From the NCBI GenBank assembly GCA_963693285.1, contig OY848922.1, forward strand, positions 1,290,923 through 1,354,922: 64,000 bases of DNA. The letters are read 5' to 3'. Of the stretch, positions 1 through 42,978 are shown in pieces. The notes under the pieces were generated by a model. The model ran no database searches and was not told the DNA's origin. It saw only the letters and a list, made by a program, of their open reading frames with translations. Position 1 is the first letter of the stretch; each line of letters opens with the position of its first letter. This DNA comes from Xestospongia muta. Its lineage: Eukaryota; Porifera; Demospongiae; Haplosclerida; Petrosiidae. The translations under genes were made by a program, and so were the position numbers.

Positions 1-759
1 TTATTATCTACATGTCGACTATGAATATTAAATAGTTAGTTATAAATGTAATTAAGACAGGGTCATGAATAACGTAACCCTATTAACTCATAATGTGATA
101 TCATTTACAATAGTTCAAGGTCTATTTATATATTATTATGGTCAATTCCAAGAAAAGAAAAAATATATATGTATTCTGCACACTGTCACTGAACTTATGG
201 AACTCAAAAAAGACTCAAAACAACCATAGTACACAAATAGATATGAATATCATAACAGGAGATTACATAATATTTATGAATATTATTAAAGATATAAGTT
301 TGCTCATGATGGCTATGAATATCATTAAAGGATTATGTTTTTGCTTGTTACATTTCATTAACTGTCAGTTAAGTTATCTCCTTATTTGGTCAATTCCAAC
401 AACAAGCAATTTTGTACCATATTAGCTTTACATGCAATATGTCATTCATTAACATGTACTATCTCATTTATTAACATGTACTATGTACTAAAACTAGACA
501 GTACTTCCATTATAATATACTTTCACACTGGAAGTCACTCCCACCTAATATTATATCATCATGTATGTAAAAGATATACTACCAGCTGTATATATTTAGT
601 GTGGACATATAGCAATAGGATACCAACAGCTGTCAAATTATTTTTAATTCAAATGTTAGGGTTTAGACCATAATTAATAGCAACCATTAACATTCAATTT
701 CTAAACCTCTTAAACCATGTTTACTAATATAGATATATACAGAGAAATTGTCCACTTAC
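1..759. other. Unassigned left edge, downstream of MICAL-like gene 1
   Basis: AT-rich sequence with no convincing coding exon. It lies 3' of the last exon I can define for the minus-strand MICAL-like gene 1, whose donor is at 759 (GTAAGT on the minus strand). It is therefore intron, or intron plus an exon I could not identify. The short open frames here have no family resemblance and no splice support. Confidence 0.5.
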
Positions 760-2971
760 TAGTGGCTGCTTCTTTTATAATCATGTCCGTATCTTTCTTC
801 TTCTCTCTTGGTGGTGTCTTAGGAACAGTGTCGCTATCGTACAAGTGACGGACATCAGTGGTAGGAACCAATGTATTAAGAGTGGGATAACGAGTGTGTG
901 GGTCAATTGTGTAAGTTGTAGTCTTTTTTTGTAATCTCTCTGGAGTCGTAGAGGGTAACAATCGAAAGATGGCTTCTCTCTCCTCTATAAGGTCCAATGG
1001 TGGAGCTCCTTCAGAGAAACGTTTCAACATCCATGCTGCATCAAAGGCTCCTAGAAAACCTCTGGCCAGTCCTGAGCCAGTAGGCCAGAATGGCTAGAGT
1101 AAAAATATGAAGAAAAAGGGAAACTCATTGCAAATTAAACCTGCAACATTGTGCTCTGCATAATACACGTATACCAACTGAACTAACCAGCTTATAACAA
1201 ACAGGGGATACACAGTAAGAGCGTTAATTATTTACTAAATTTGGCTACCACAAACAATATTATTGAGTTCATTTACTAATAAGAGCTTCATAAACTGCCA
1301 AACCTTTAGTCTGAAAATATTTAAATTCTTGTTCCCTATTGAACCTTGTAGTCATAACTTACTTCCAACAAAGTATCTCCTGCTACACATAACAACAATC
1401 TTTTTCCTTTCCTTTCAACAATACGTGAAGCATGTTCTGAAGCAAAAAGTGAAGTAAAATCAAAGATGGCTACATCGTGTTCTTCTCTGTGATTAAGAGC
1501 AAATTCTAAATCACCTAGACCTCCTTTAGTGGAGAAAGTAGCAGCCTCTTTAGCATAGTTCTCTAGAGATTTTTGGTCAATATTCTTTCTTGCTAAGAGC
1601 ATCTCAGGATTATTAGAGTCCTAAAAAAGTACAATTACTTACTTAGCAATATCTAATTACTATAATTGGAGTATTATGGTAAAATTGTCTCAAAGAATGT
1701 CACTAAAGTTGAGTATTTGGTCAAATTTGATGAGTCAATTATTGGTGATTGTAATTGCATTACTGCTTTATTGTTGGCTATTTGTCTATGACAGCTGTTT
1801 GATTCGACAAGAAAAATGGTGTCTAACAACTACAAAGCAATAGTACAAACTATTAAGACACACATGGTATTTAATAGAGTACAAAAAGGCAACATTATCA
1901 CTACAATCCTTAAATATATAGATCTCTTTGTTGAAGATATACTTACATTTTTAATGACTCCTTTAGCCAGTAAACTACTTTTTTTAGCTGTCATTACAAA
2001 GTAATGCGTCTCATCTTTGTAATAGACTATATTCTCCAAGTCAATACCGTGTTTTTGAGCCAATTCTTTGAAGAACGACTGGTTATATATGAACGCTACT
2101 CCACTGATCTCTTCAACCGATGTTTCTTGGTTTGTTCTATGATTTACAAAATTAGCTGTAATAGCAATGGCCAGTTTAGCTCTGAACTCTTTACTGTTAA
2201 ATCCTGGTAAGCTGTACTGTTTACCATCAGCACTGATAATAGCGTCATAACTATGAGAAGATACTGGAGAGGAACCAGGCTGGACTTTGACATGCCAATG
2301 ATCAGATTGATTCCGAGGCTCAACTATATCTTGGAATGTGACTGGAAAGTGTACTTTGATTCCGAGAATGAGGCACACTTTTAACAACACTTCTTGCAAT
2401 ATTTTGATGCCTAGGGAAAACACCATAAAAAGTTTATTAAAAATAACCAAATATAAAAACATTGACATTGCATGAATAGGCAATAAATAAGGTTGGATTA
2501 TAACTCACAGATGTGGTTTATAGCTCCAGCACAGAATTGACCATAAAATTTCTTGGCTCCCAATGCTCTGAGATCATCTATTAGAAATGGCCAAAGATGA
2601 AGGACATTGTTACGTGAGAAACTGCTTCTCTTTTCAACAATATCAACCTTTGCACCAAGTAATGCAGCCTCGATTGCTGATCGTAATCCAACTGGGCCTG
2701 CCCCTATAATTAACACTCGTTTGCCCTTACAAACAGTTTGACCTTGATACTCTGACAATGCTGCACGAGAATCTAATAGCTGCCACAGTTCTTTGCATCT
2801 CCATTGTTGTAGCTTCTGTTTGAGTGAAGTATAGAAGTCTTCACATTGGTCTGGATCTAAATGAATCTCATGACATAAATCTGTAAAACTTGAGATAATA
2901 TCAGGAAGATCTCGTGCTTCAGAAAACGTTGTAAACTTGATCAGTGAAGTATCGCTAACGTCTACCGACAT
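760..2971 (-). CDS. MICAL-type FAD monooxygenase, tandem copy 1, 3' end not found
   Basis: Exons on the minus strand are 2971-2509, 2410-1947, 1620-1363 and 1093-760. The product resembles the flavin monooxygenase domain of MICAL proteins, which oxidise methionines of actin and disassemble filaments in the cytosol. Visible hallmarks are the FAD-binding GAGPVG motif followed by VDIVEKR, the SRNNVLHLWPF segment, IDLENIVYYKDETHYFVMTAKK, and the distal VAGDTLLE..PFWPTG..RGFLGAFDAAWM block that contacts FAD. I start at 2971 because the N-terminus then has the same length as copy 2; an in-frame ATG at 2995 is possible. The last exon ends in phase 1 at a good donor, so coding continues leftward, but no CH, LIM or other later domain is visible. 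A readthrough would stop at 710. Copy 2 lies directly upstream on the same strand. Confidence 0.85.
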
Positions 2972-3197
2972 TACTGAAGGTGATATCAATCGCAAATGAA
3001 CAGAATAGTTTTTATTACTACATGTGGGGAGTGACTGATTGTAGGAGGAGTTAAAATGGAAGGTGTGGCTGCAGTTTGCATTTTTAGTTTAGATGTTCAA
3101 GTAATAAAATTAATAATACATAAATTAATATTACAAAAATCAAGTGATATTTACAGTATAATTTAAATGATCAATTTTAATTATATATATGTAAACA

Positions 3198-5022
3198 TTA
3201 CATTGTCTCTAAAGTTTCTCGTCTATTTTCAGTATCTGTTTCCATTGAGAACTCCAGAGTGGCCTGTTGAGGGCATGTCACTTCATTTAATAGCTCATCA
3301 GACTCCACATGTAGTACATGAGACTCTGATGAACTGAGATTACTGTCATTATGATCATACAAGTGAGCAATAGCAGAAGATGATTGTGTACGAGGAATTT
3401 TGATGTAACGAGTACATGGATCAATAGTATAAGATGAAATTTTCTTCTGTAATACTGCAGGACCCATAGAAGATAACAATCGAAAGATAGATTCTCTCTC
3501 TTTTATTAGCTCCAGTGGAGGAACTCCCTCAGAGAACTGTTTTAACATCCAAGCTGCATCAAAGGCTCCAAGAAACCCTCTACCTATCCCAGTACCAGTA
3601 GGCCAGAAAGGCTGTAGTGACATGAAAGAAATGTAAAAGTTGTTATCATATAGAGTTTATTAACTTACTTCCAACAAAGTATCTCCTGCTACACATAACA
3701 ACAATCTTTTTCCTTTCCTTTCAACAATACGTGAAGCATGTTCTGAAATAAACATTGAAGTAAAATCAAAGATGGCTACATCGTGTTCTTCTCTGTGATT
3801 AAGAGCAAACTCTAAATCACCTAGACCTCCTTTAGTAGAGAAAGTAGCAGCCTCTTTAGCATACTCCTCTAGAGCTTTTTGGTCAATATTCTTCCTTGCT
3901 AAGAGTGAGTCAGAATCCTTATAGTCCTAATTAAAGAAAAATTAAAATTAGTGCATCTGATGTGAGTTCTATGGTAATCAAAGATTTACTTAATTAACAA
4001 ACTTAAAAAATATTTGATCACAATCTCACATTTTTAATAACTCCTTTAGCAAGAAGACTGGTTTTCTTAGCTGTCATTACAAAGTAATGTGTTTCATCTT
4101 TGAAGTAGACAATGTTCTCCAAGTCAATGCCATGTTTTTGAGCTAAATCTTTGAAAAATGACTGGTTGTGCATAAATGACACTCCACCAATCTCTTCCAC
4201 TCTTGCTTCTTGAGTTGTTCTATGATTTACAAAATTTACTGTAATGGCAATGGCCAGTTTAGCTCTGAACTCTTTACTGCGGAATCCTGGTAAGCTGTAC
4301 TGTTTACCATCAGCACTGATAATAGCATCATAACTATGAGAAGATATTGGAGAAGACCTGGGTTCAACTTTGACATGCCAATGATCAGAGTGATTCTGAG
4401 GCTCAATAATATCTTGGAACGTGACTGGGAAATGTACCTTCACTCCGAGAATGAGGCACACTTTCAATAGCACTCCTTGTAGTTTCTTGATACCTGGAAA
4501 ATTAAGGATACATAATTTCTGTATGATAGTAAGGTTGGTTGAGAATAAATAGTACTACTTACTGATATGATCAATAGCTCCAGAACAGAATTTAGGATAG
4601 AATAGTTTTACTCCCAGTTTTCTTAAGTCATCTATTGCAAATGGCCAAAGATGAACGACATTGTTACGTGAGAAACTATTCCTCTTTTCAACAATATCAA
4701 CCTTTGCACCAAGTAATGCAGCCTCAATTGCTGATCGTAATCCAACTGGGCCTGCTCCTACAATTAACACTCGTTTGTCCTTACAAACAGTTTGACCTTG
4801 ATACTCTGACAAAGCTGCACGAGAATCTAATAGTTGCCACAATGCCCTGGATCGCCAGTGCTGTTGCTTCTGTTTAAGTGAAGTATATATGTCTTCACAT
4901 TGGTCTGGATCTAAATGAATCTCATGACATAAATCTGTAAAACTCGAGATAATATCAGGAAGATCTTGAGCCTCAGAAAATGCTGTAAACTTGAGACCTT
5001 CAACTTCTTTTGTAGTAGTCAT
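3198..5022 (-). CDS. MICAL-type FAD monooxygenase, tandem copy 2, monooxygenase domain only
   Basis: Four minus-strand exons (5022-4563, 4493-4030, 3926-3669, 3611-3198) give 531 aa ending at TAA. All exon boundaries and phases match copy 1, so the two genes arose by tandem duplication. The protein has GAGPVG for FAD, the RNNVVHLWPF block, HGIDLENIVYFKDETHYFVMTAKK and the GDTLLE/PFWPTGTG/FDAAWM block, as in MICAL catalytic domains. Animal MICALs normally continue into calponin-homology, LIM and coiled-coil domains; here the frame stops about 90 residues after the catalytic core in a low-complexity Ser/Glu-rich tail. The protein would therefore be a stand-alone oxidase. Actin as substrate is family knowledge; the lack of a CH domain leaves targeting open. 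The start ATG gives MTTTKEVEG just before the conserved KFTAFSEA segment. Confidence 0.88.
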
Positions 5023-5746
5023 TATTAGTATGTAATGTATATTTTTTCTTTTTTTTTGAGTTATAAAGTTTCAAGAGATGCATCTCATATATATACCCAT
5101 TTGATAAGGGAAATAAAATGAACCTATTTCTCTTCCTGAAAGCACTCTTTACCATATATGGGAATTTCAAATTTGTTTATGTTCTAATATGGTAAATCTA
5201 AGAAGTGTTTAATTTTTGCAATGTCATATTCAAAGTTGTGAATATAATAATGAACTTGGACCTTGGACTTAATTGATCTAAAAATAGACTACAGGATATT
5301 ACATATTGTCTAGGATGTAAACAAATTCTAAAAATAGATTGTAACAATAACCATTGACCGTGATAATTATTGGTAATTCTAAGTATTATATATTTTACAT
5401 GCATTTTCAAAGGATCTAACAAACTATTATTCATCTCAGACCCTCTCTGAGTTAGGCTACATACTTTGGGTAGCTGTACAGAATCTAGATCATAAAGGAA
5501 TACTCCACGGAATTTGATGGAAACCTTTCTAAATTTTCATGCAGGACAATGTTGGATCTTGGGAAGCGACTCTAATCACCGCAGAACGGTCTTAAGTATA
5601 GGAGAGACATAGATTCATGCTTTTTCTACAGTCCGACACACCCACATAATTAAATAAATATTTAATTAATAGATTCTAATAAACATTCTTGACATACCAC
5701 TTTTTATAACAGTTGATCTATTGGAAAGAGAGAGAGAAACAGTGCT
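5023..5746. promoter_or_regulatory. Divergent intergenic region between MICAL-like copy 2 and TRIM45-like
   Basis: A 724-bp gap between divergent starts. It must hold both promoters, but I see no clear TATA box or other motif I would name. A GA-rich stretch (GAGAGAGAGAAA) lies just before the TRIM start and is probably 5' UTR. The frame at 5198-5434 has no family resemblance. Confidence 0.4.
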
Positions 5747-7321
5747 ATGGATCCCAGGTCTAGGTACTCTTTAGAGGACACTCAGCCACCAGAATGTGAT
5801 ATTTGTGATGCTTGTGGTAGTCAAACACCAGATGTTGAGTTCTTACCATGTAATCATGTGGTCTGTGTAAGATGTTTTGAGGATGCTGCTTTGGCTAATG
5901 ACTCCAGTACTGGGTGTGTAATATGCGATTCTAAACCTTCTTTGCATCACGTGACATCTCATGGAGGGGAGCGTAGTGGTCTGTCTCCTCCTGTGTGTCA
6001 TTTATGTACTGATGCTTATGCTGTTTCCTATTGCGTGGATTGTGGTATCAATTTATGTGAGTTTTGTGAACAGGCTCATTTCAGACAAAAAAGAACTGCT
6101 AACCACAATCTTATACTCTTAGAAAATGATCCAGATCTTCCTAACCAGATTCTCCTTCAAGCGACCAATGACATCAATGAACCTCTTCCAGAATGCCTAC
6201 ACTTTAATTCTGCTGAGAATGGTGGTTTCTTTTGTGAAAACTGCCACACATGTATTTGTCATAATTGTAAAGAAAGTGATCACTTTGACCATCAAACTAT
6301 CAATATGAGTGATATGGACATACACTGCTTTGAAAAGCTACAGAACCTTCTCAGCAAAACGAAACCACTCATCTCTACGTTAAAAGATTCAGTTCATACT
6401 ATAGAACATCTTCTTCATAATATAGAAGAAAAAACCTCACAGATAGGAGACACAATTTGTCACATCATAGACACTCATATTTCATCTCTGGAAGAACACA
6501 GAATGGCTTTGTTAGCAGAGCTGGGTCAAATAAAGAAAAATAAAATTACGATTCTCTCTCGTCAATTAACATCTCTAACACAAGCTTTGGATAATATTCA
6601 TTCTACTTGTGATCATACTAGTCAAGTATTAGCTCCAGGAAATGAACACTCAAACTCCCTCTCCGTTAAATTATCACTCGCAAATCAACTTGAAGAATTA
6701 ACTGATATACGATACGAATATCGACCTCAAGCTGATGACTACATCCATTATTTGCCTCTTGTTTTTGCTGGTTTTAGGAAAGGCTATGAAATGAAAGGGG
6801 TCCTGGATACACAGACACCTTCACCTATAAATTCAGTGATAAGTGATGAGGGACTTAAAACAGCCAAACAACGACGACCGGTTTCTCTTATCCTCGTTGT
6901 CTTTGATAAAGAAGGAACTCGTAAGTTGATTGGAGGTGATCATGTGGAGTTACGTGTCCAGTCTTCCACTGGCTCTGACACTAAAACAAGTGTTTTAGAT
7001 GGTAATGATGGCAGTTATGAACTTATCTTTATTCCTGATAGCTATGGAGAGCATCGTGTGTCTGTTTTGTTAGGTGGTAAGCATGTTAAAGACAGTCCTT
7101 TGAATGTTCAAGTACATCCAAGAAAGAAACATAAGGGACGCTTTCATTGTTGTTCTTTTTGTTCTACTGAAGGGAAGATGAATTTTCCATGCGCCTGTGG
7201 AGCTACTATGCCAGGAGAGGCAGAGAAGAGTGGATGTGGTCACAGTCACAATGGTCATCCCGGCTGTTGGCATTGGTCGTGTTGTGGTAGCATTGAAGAG
7301 AATTCTGATTGTCTTGTCTAA
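5747..7321 (+). CDS. TRIM45: TRIM45-like RING/B-box/filamin-repeat protein
   Basis: A single-exon gene of 524 aa. Residues 17-60 form a C3HC4 RING (CDICDACG, LPCNHVVCVRC, GCVIC). Two B-boxes follow: about 84-121 (CHLCTDAYAVSYCVDCG..CEFCEQAH) and about 150-190 (CLHFNS..FFCENCHTCICHNCK). A BBC-type coiled coil covers about 195-290. A filamin/ABP280 immunoglobulin-like repeat is at about 375-455 (LRVQSSTG, DGSYELIFIPDSYGEHRVSV, DSPLNVQV). The C-terminus is Cys/His-rich with HPGCWHWSCCG, which closely resembles the end of vertebrate TRIM45. RING TRIM proteins are E3 ubiquitin ligases; in vertebrates TRIM45 affects MAPK and NF-kB signalling. TRIM2/3/71 also carry filamin repeats but end in NHL repeats, which are absent here. 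The ATG at 5747 is the only one giving a full RING. Confidence 0.9.
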   Translation: MDPRSRYSLEDTQPPECDICDACGSQTPDVEFLPCNHVVCVRCFEDAALANDSSTGCVICDSKPSLHHVTSHGGERSGLSPPVCHLCTDAYAVSYCVDCGINLCEFCEQAHFRQKRTANHNLILLENDPDLPNQILLQATNDINEPLPECLHFNSAENGGFFCENCHTCICHNCKESDHFDHQTINMSDMDIHCFEKLQNLLSKTKPLISTLKDSVHTIEHLLHNIEEKTSQIGDTICHIIDTHISSLEEHRMALLAELGQIKKNKITILSRQLTSLTQALDNIHSTCDHTSQVLAPGNEHSNSLSVKLSLANQLEELTDIRYEYRPQADDYIHYLPLVFAGFRKGYEMKGVLDTQTPSPINSVISDEGLKTAKQRRPVSLILVVFDKEGTRKLIGGDHVELRVQSSTGSDTKTSVLDGNDGSYELIFIPDSYGEHRVSVLLGGKHVKDSPLNVQVHPRKKHKGRFHCCSFCSTEGKMNFPCACGATMPGEAEKSGCGHSHNGHPGCWHWSCCGSIEENSDCLV

Positions 7322-7435
7322 ATAGAGTCAATATAATATGTATTGTTGCAGTATGCTGTCTGATATTCACCCAATTTTTGTTATTATTTTATGGCAAACT
7401 TATTTGAATTTTTTAAACAGATTTATACATTTTTG

Positions 7436-8677
7436 TCATTTTTTGATCAAATATGGCAATCCAGCTATATAGAGACAGCCATCATATGTTCCCAAAGCTA
7501 GTAAAGGTTTCTCATTTTCTTTAGTGAAATCACACGATAGGATTTGTGAGTTTGGATCAAGACCACAGCAAAACTCTCTCAGAATGTGTACACACTTTCC
7601 TGAAGTCAAATCCCAAAATCTACATCAGAAAACAACACTACAGATTAATTCTATATGGCTTAATTTAATATGCAAGATACACTATTACTAGTAAGATTAT
7701 AATTATGTGTATGCAATAAATATGACAAAGTGTAAAGGTAAATTATCATAGCATAATGAATCTATACCTATCTACCTGGCTGTCCTGTCTCCTGAACATG
7801 TAATAAGTAGGTCAGTATCAGCTATTGATTTTGCAATGCAACATGCCCATATGATATTGCAGTGTCCTTTGAGATGATATTTTAAGAACTTTACCATATA
7901 TGAAGATATAGCTCCACCACTATTGATGTCATCCTCTTTGTGTTCTACCAACATTAATTTTTCATTGTTTTTGTCAGTAAGAAATTGTGTTAAGTCAAAG
8001 ATAAATACAGAATGATCAGTAGTTGATGAAAAGAGAAGATAGTTTATGTTATCTGATAACAGTAGTCGACACAATCTCACTGACTGTGTCCCATCAAAGA
8101 CAAGATGACATATGGGAGTCAATGATATGTTAGTCCATAAACATACTCGACCGTCTTTTGAAGCAGTGCATAACATCTTACCATCTTCACTAAAATCTAG
8201 GCATTCTACTTCTAAGTCTGTCAATGTATGGTGAACTAGACCAGTGATAGCTGATACTAGTTTTACAGTGCAGTCACTGGAGCTAGTTGCAAGCAAGTCT
8301 GAGCCTGAAAGTTTGGAGAACTTGCAGCACCAGACTGTGTCCTGATGATGCGTGAGTATTTTATGTACAGAGAGGGTACTGAGGGAATAGACTATAGTAT
8401 ATGTATCAGAGGAGCAGGAGCTAAGATAGGTACCATCAGAAGAAAAACAGACACACCAGACATTGGATGTGTGCTCTTTAAAATGTGCTATTTGGGCTGC
8501 ACAAGGATGACTAGCTCCACCCTTTTGATCTTCAGTCAATTCAACGTTGTATAATCTCACTGAGCCATCACTGAAACAAGCTGCTAAAAGGTCACTATTC
8601 AGAGAAAATGCAAGAGATTCTATTTGATGTCGAGATGACACGATTCTAGTAAACTCCAATTCTGATGGCTTGGCCAT
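7436..8677 (-). CDS. WD40-repeat protein (361 aa)
   Basis: Two minus-strand exons (8677-7776 and 7619-7436) give 361 aa ending PYLIKK-TGA. About seven WD-type blades can be seen, for example SLAFSLNSDLLAACFSDGSV, VWCVCFSSDGTYLSSCSSD, DTVWCCKFS..LATSSSDCTVKLV, ECLDFSEDGKMLCTASKDG and LITCSGDRTARFWDL across the splice junction. The last blade (LLALGTYDGCLYIAGL) is in exon 2. I start at the ATG at 8677 (MAKPSELEF); the frame is open upstream to 8761, but those 28 residues look unlike coding sequence. The protein is a lone beta-propeller, probably a scaffold. WDSUB1 was considered, but no SAM or U-box follows. I cannot assign an orthologue. Confidence 0.85.
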
Positions 8678-8866
8678 TCTTGCTCTTTCTAACAGTGAGC
8701 CACACCTTCTAAACCTGAGGGCGGGACTTAAGTGTATCCATGGTAACAATGCCCCAAGCAAATAAACAAAGCATGGAAAGTTCTAGTCACTAGAAGTGAT
8801 AGGTTCTTTACGTTCTCAAAGTCTAATAATATAAACTGCTTGTATGATTATCCATCACTCGAATGA
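8678..8866. promoter_or_regulatory. Short bidirectional promoter region (WD40 gene / KIFAP3)
   Basis: Only 189 bp separate the two divergent start codons, so this segment must hold both 5' UTRs and both core promoters. No individual motif is clear enough to name. Confidence 0.55.
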
Positions 8867-16108
<7,242 letters not shown>

Positions 16109-16956
16109 AAAGTATTTATCAATTTATGTATGCATTTTCGCGTTTTATTGCCCAATTGTTGACTATCAGTGCTTATTTTTGGGATATTCTATGTGGTGGG
16201 TTTTATTTAAAAATTGCTATATATCCTCGAATTTACCTAAAAGGCACGTGAGTCAATTAACAGCTTCTAAAATAATCAATTACTGATGATGTAATGCAAT
16301 AGTGTGTCCGCGCTACTTTATTATTATGATAATTGCTAAAAGGGCAAAGTGCAGGAAGAAATCGTTTCAGAGGACGTGAACTTCGCCATCATAAGCCGTG
16401 ACCACTAAACAAGTATTGTCAGCACAATCAGCTATAAACCAATTGAGCGTCTGCTCAGTTGAACGCCGTACTCCTCTTCTCACTTTGTTTTGATGGGTTT
16501 AATGAGCTGTCTTCTTTGTGACTTTAAACATCTCCAAACAGGTCTTTTTAGAGTGTACCCGTAGGGATAAAAACTGTTAATAAAGGTAAGTACCTCTGTA
16601 GGGCATATTGCTGTAGGCTAAGCGACTTTGTACTGCAAATTACTTTTATAAGTCTAATCCAGTTTTTCTATCCTGAGGCTTCTTCATTTTAGTTGAGGGA
16701 ATGTGGGTTTAGATGTGTGTCATAGCAACACCTCTTATATGAATACCCTAGCTTGTGGAGAACCACATTTACATCAATATATTCATATAATAAATAATCA
16801 TGTTTGGTCTCTAAAGATACTTCTACTTGCAGAGTTTTAGAATACAAGGTTACTACTTCTCTTCAAATCCAATCATCTGTTGAGTATCAGCGAGTATAAT
16901 TTACCGGTTTTCTAAACGGGTTAGACCAGTTTGTTTTTGAATACTGGTTCATAGCA
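16109..16956 (+). promoter_or_regulatory. Intergenic region with probable 5' UTR exon of the Nudix/CCCH/WD40 gene
   Basis: Between the KIFAP3 stop and the next ATG. A good donor (AATAAAG|GTAAGTACC) lies at about 16585, and an acceptor (TTCATAG) sits 3 bp before the ATG at 16957. A non-coding first exon ending near 16585 with an intron of about 370 nt is therefore likely. The promoter should lie at about 16150-16500. No TATA box is evident. Confidence 0.5.
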
Positions 16957-24957
<8,001 letters not shown>

Positions 24958-25533
24958 TTGAATGACTTAGAATTTAGTATATTTCTTTATACACATGCTA
25001 TTCATTCTTAAAATTCAAGAGTAAGTACTATGATGATTCTAATTATCAGGAGATTTTAATATTATTTTTGTTGTCGAGTTCTGTGGAGTAATTTAATTTA
25101 TTAAATACAATTGCATTGTACATACAGGTCATTGTACTATCAAATGTAATTTATTTTATTCTATGCAATATATTAAAATTATTTGTAGTTATTTTATTTA
25201 TTTTACTATTCCATTATGTATATAATTAATTTTGAATATAGCAAATTTAGAACTAGTCAATTGATATTTAATAATAATGTAACTGTGACGTATTGCCAAA
25301 TGGTTGGTGAAGTCGATTAAGTATACGGAGCTATTATTTTTTGCCAATTACATTTCCTTACAAATTTGAGAACGTTTCCGTTTACGTTCCGTATTTTACA
25401 AATTTTCGAGAAGGCGTGACAATATTAATTTTATTGCAGAGGCGGATGGATAAGTTATGAATAATAATAACTTTGCATTTAAGTCATTTATATCTTCAAG
25501 CATTTTACTGTCACTCTTTTACTGGTGACAATC
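24958..25533. other. Intergenic region before the kinesin-3 gene
   Basis: 576 bp, very AT-rich. It must contain the 3' end of the Nudix/CCCH/WD40 gene and the kinesin promoter. No individual motif is clear. Confidence 0.5.
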
Positions 25534-41522
<15,989 letters not shown>

Positions 41523-42490
41523 ACTGTACACATATCATTTTTAAAATTCTGACTAAGTTATCATACATATATGACATGGATATTATTAATAGTGCATCAT
41601 TTTTTTATTTTGATTAATTTATCACGCATGTATGACATGAATATTATAAATAGTGCATATGCTTTCTAATTATATATAGAACAGTGATATTGTGCAAAAA
41701 ATGAAGTACTCAATTTGCTTGACTTTAAATTTGCTATTGTTTAGAGCCACTCACTGTAATCTTAGATTATAAGTGTTTGGAGTTATAAATCCTTCAGATT
41801 CTTAAATGCTATTGGTCCTAATCTAATTATCTCACTGTAACCTATTGTACCAGTACCCACTGTATACGTAACCTGTTGTATCCCACCCACTGTAACCTAT
41901 TGTACCCACTGTATATGTAACCTGTTGTATCCCACCCACGGTAACCTATTGTATCCCACCCACGGTAACCTATTGTAACCCACCCACGGTAACCTATTGT
42001 ACTTATTGTATGTTTAATTTAATTCTGTGTATGTGTGACTATAACTGATAATAATGTTTGCTAGTACATAATTATATAAATAGTACATACTTGATGGTAT
42101 TTTCTGTTAACTACTTACATGTCAATAGTGTGTCATAAGTCTAGACGCAGCTATAGTAAATCTATATGTTTAATTTACAAAATTCATTCAATGAACTTAA
42201 CAGTCTATTATATATATATATATATATATATAATCATTAAATTGACACATCACTTTTAGGATTAATTTACCAAACATATTGTTATTCAGGCTATTCAACT
42301 AGTCTGGTTGTGAAAGAAATTATTTACGATGAAGTTATCCATAGCAAGCATCTCAATAGTTTGAGATATCTGTACCAATTGTGACTGAGATATAGGAAAT
42401 GGCACTAATTGATGAAAAAGATACATGGCCGGCAACTATAAATGCTTTAGAGATGACAAACAATTTTTAGTCATTTCTCTGTAGCTACAA
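41523..42490. other. Kinesin 3' flank, duplicated again at 45920-47630
   Basis: Contains a minisatellite of TAACCTATTGTA(C)CCCAC-type units (about 41838-42004) and an (AT)n tract (about 42208-42231). The segment from about 41757 to 42490 is repeated at about 45921-47630 with scattered differences and inserted material, as a direct repeat bracketing gene A. Confidence 0.8.
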
Positions 42491-42527
42491 CATGTGATAT
42501 AATGACTCTGAAGAATGTTTATTTTAT

Positions 42528-42597
42528 CTTATACCTTTGTATATAATAGTTGTTGCTTTTTCAGTTTTTATAGCCTCTACATTAATTTACAATAGCC
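42528..42597 (+). pseudogene. Relic of exon 5 of the array's membrane-protein family
   Basis: The segment TTATACCTTTGTATATAATA and the following 50 bases match exon 5 of genes B-D (TM6: CTTGTACCTTTGTATATAAT, then the GTTGTTGCTTTT / ATAGCCTCTACA block). No neighbouring exon survives. It is a fragment upstream of gene A, left by rearrangement. Confidence 0.85.
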
Positions 42598-42839
42598 AGG
42601 ACCACTTTTGAAGAGGGTAATGACAGTGAACAGTTTCAATTTATGGTTGAACAGATCTAGAAAAAGAAAGTATTAAGTATGTTTTAATATGAAATGTATC
42701 ATATTATGTATGTTATTGTAAAGACTGGTTTGAAGGAAAAAAACAAAGGTATTTTTATTGTCTTGTATGAATCTCTTTTTTGAGTATATCCATCTTACGA
42801 ATGTTGATAACTTCCGGATTAAAAGATTTAAAACTCGGT

Positions 42840-42975
42840 GAAGGGGCGGGCCAAACTATAATGTAACATCATTCGTGATTAGAACGTGATTTTGCGGGTT
42901 TTATTCATTGTCAGCATTAAAAGGTAAGGTATATTTTAAGACTTTAAGTCCTTATAATTTTGCAATAACATTTAG
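42840..42975 (+). promoter_or_regulatory. Promoter / 5' UTR exon of gene A
   Basis: A non-coding exon probably ends at 42923 (CATTAAAAG|GTAAGG) and a 52-nt intron runs to TTTAG at 42975, three bases before the ATG. The segment containing GGGCGGGCCAAACT and AACATCATTCGTGA recurs before gene E (about 62665-62705) and may hold shared promoter elements. Confidence 0.6.
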
Positions 42976-42978
42976 TCT

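Noticed and set aside
710..759. Extension of MICAL-like copy 1 to a stop at 710
   Set aside because: The readthrough crosses a good GTAAGT donor and the added residues look non-coding; intron retention cannot be fully excluded.
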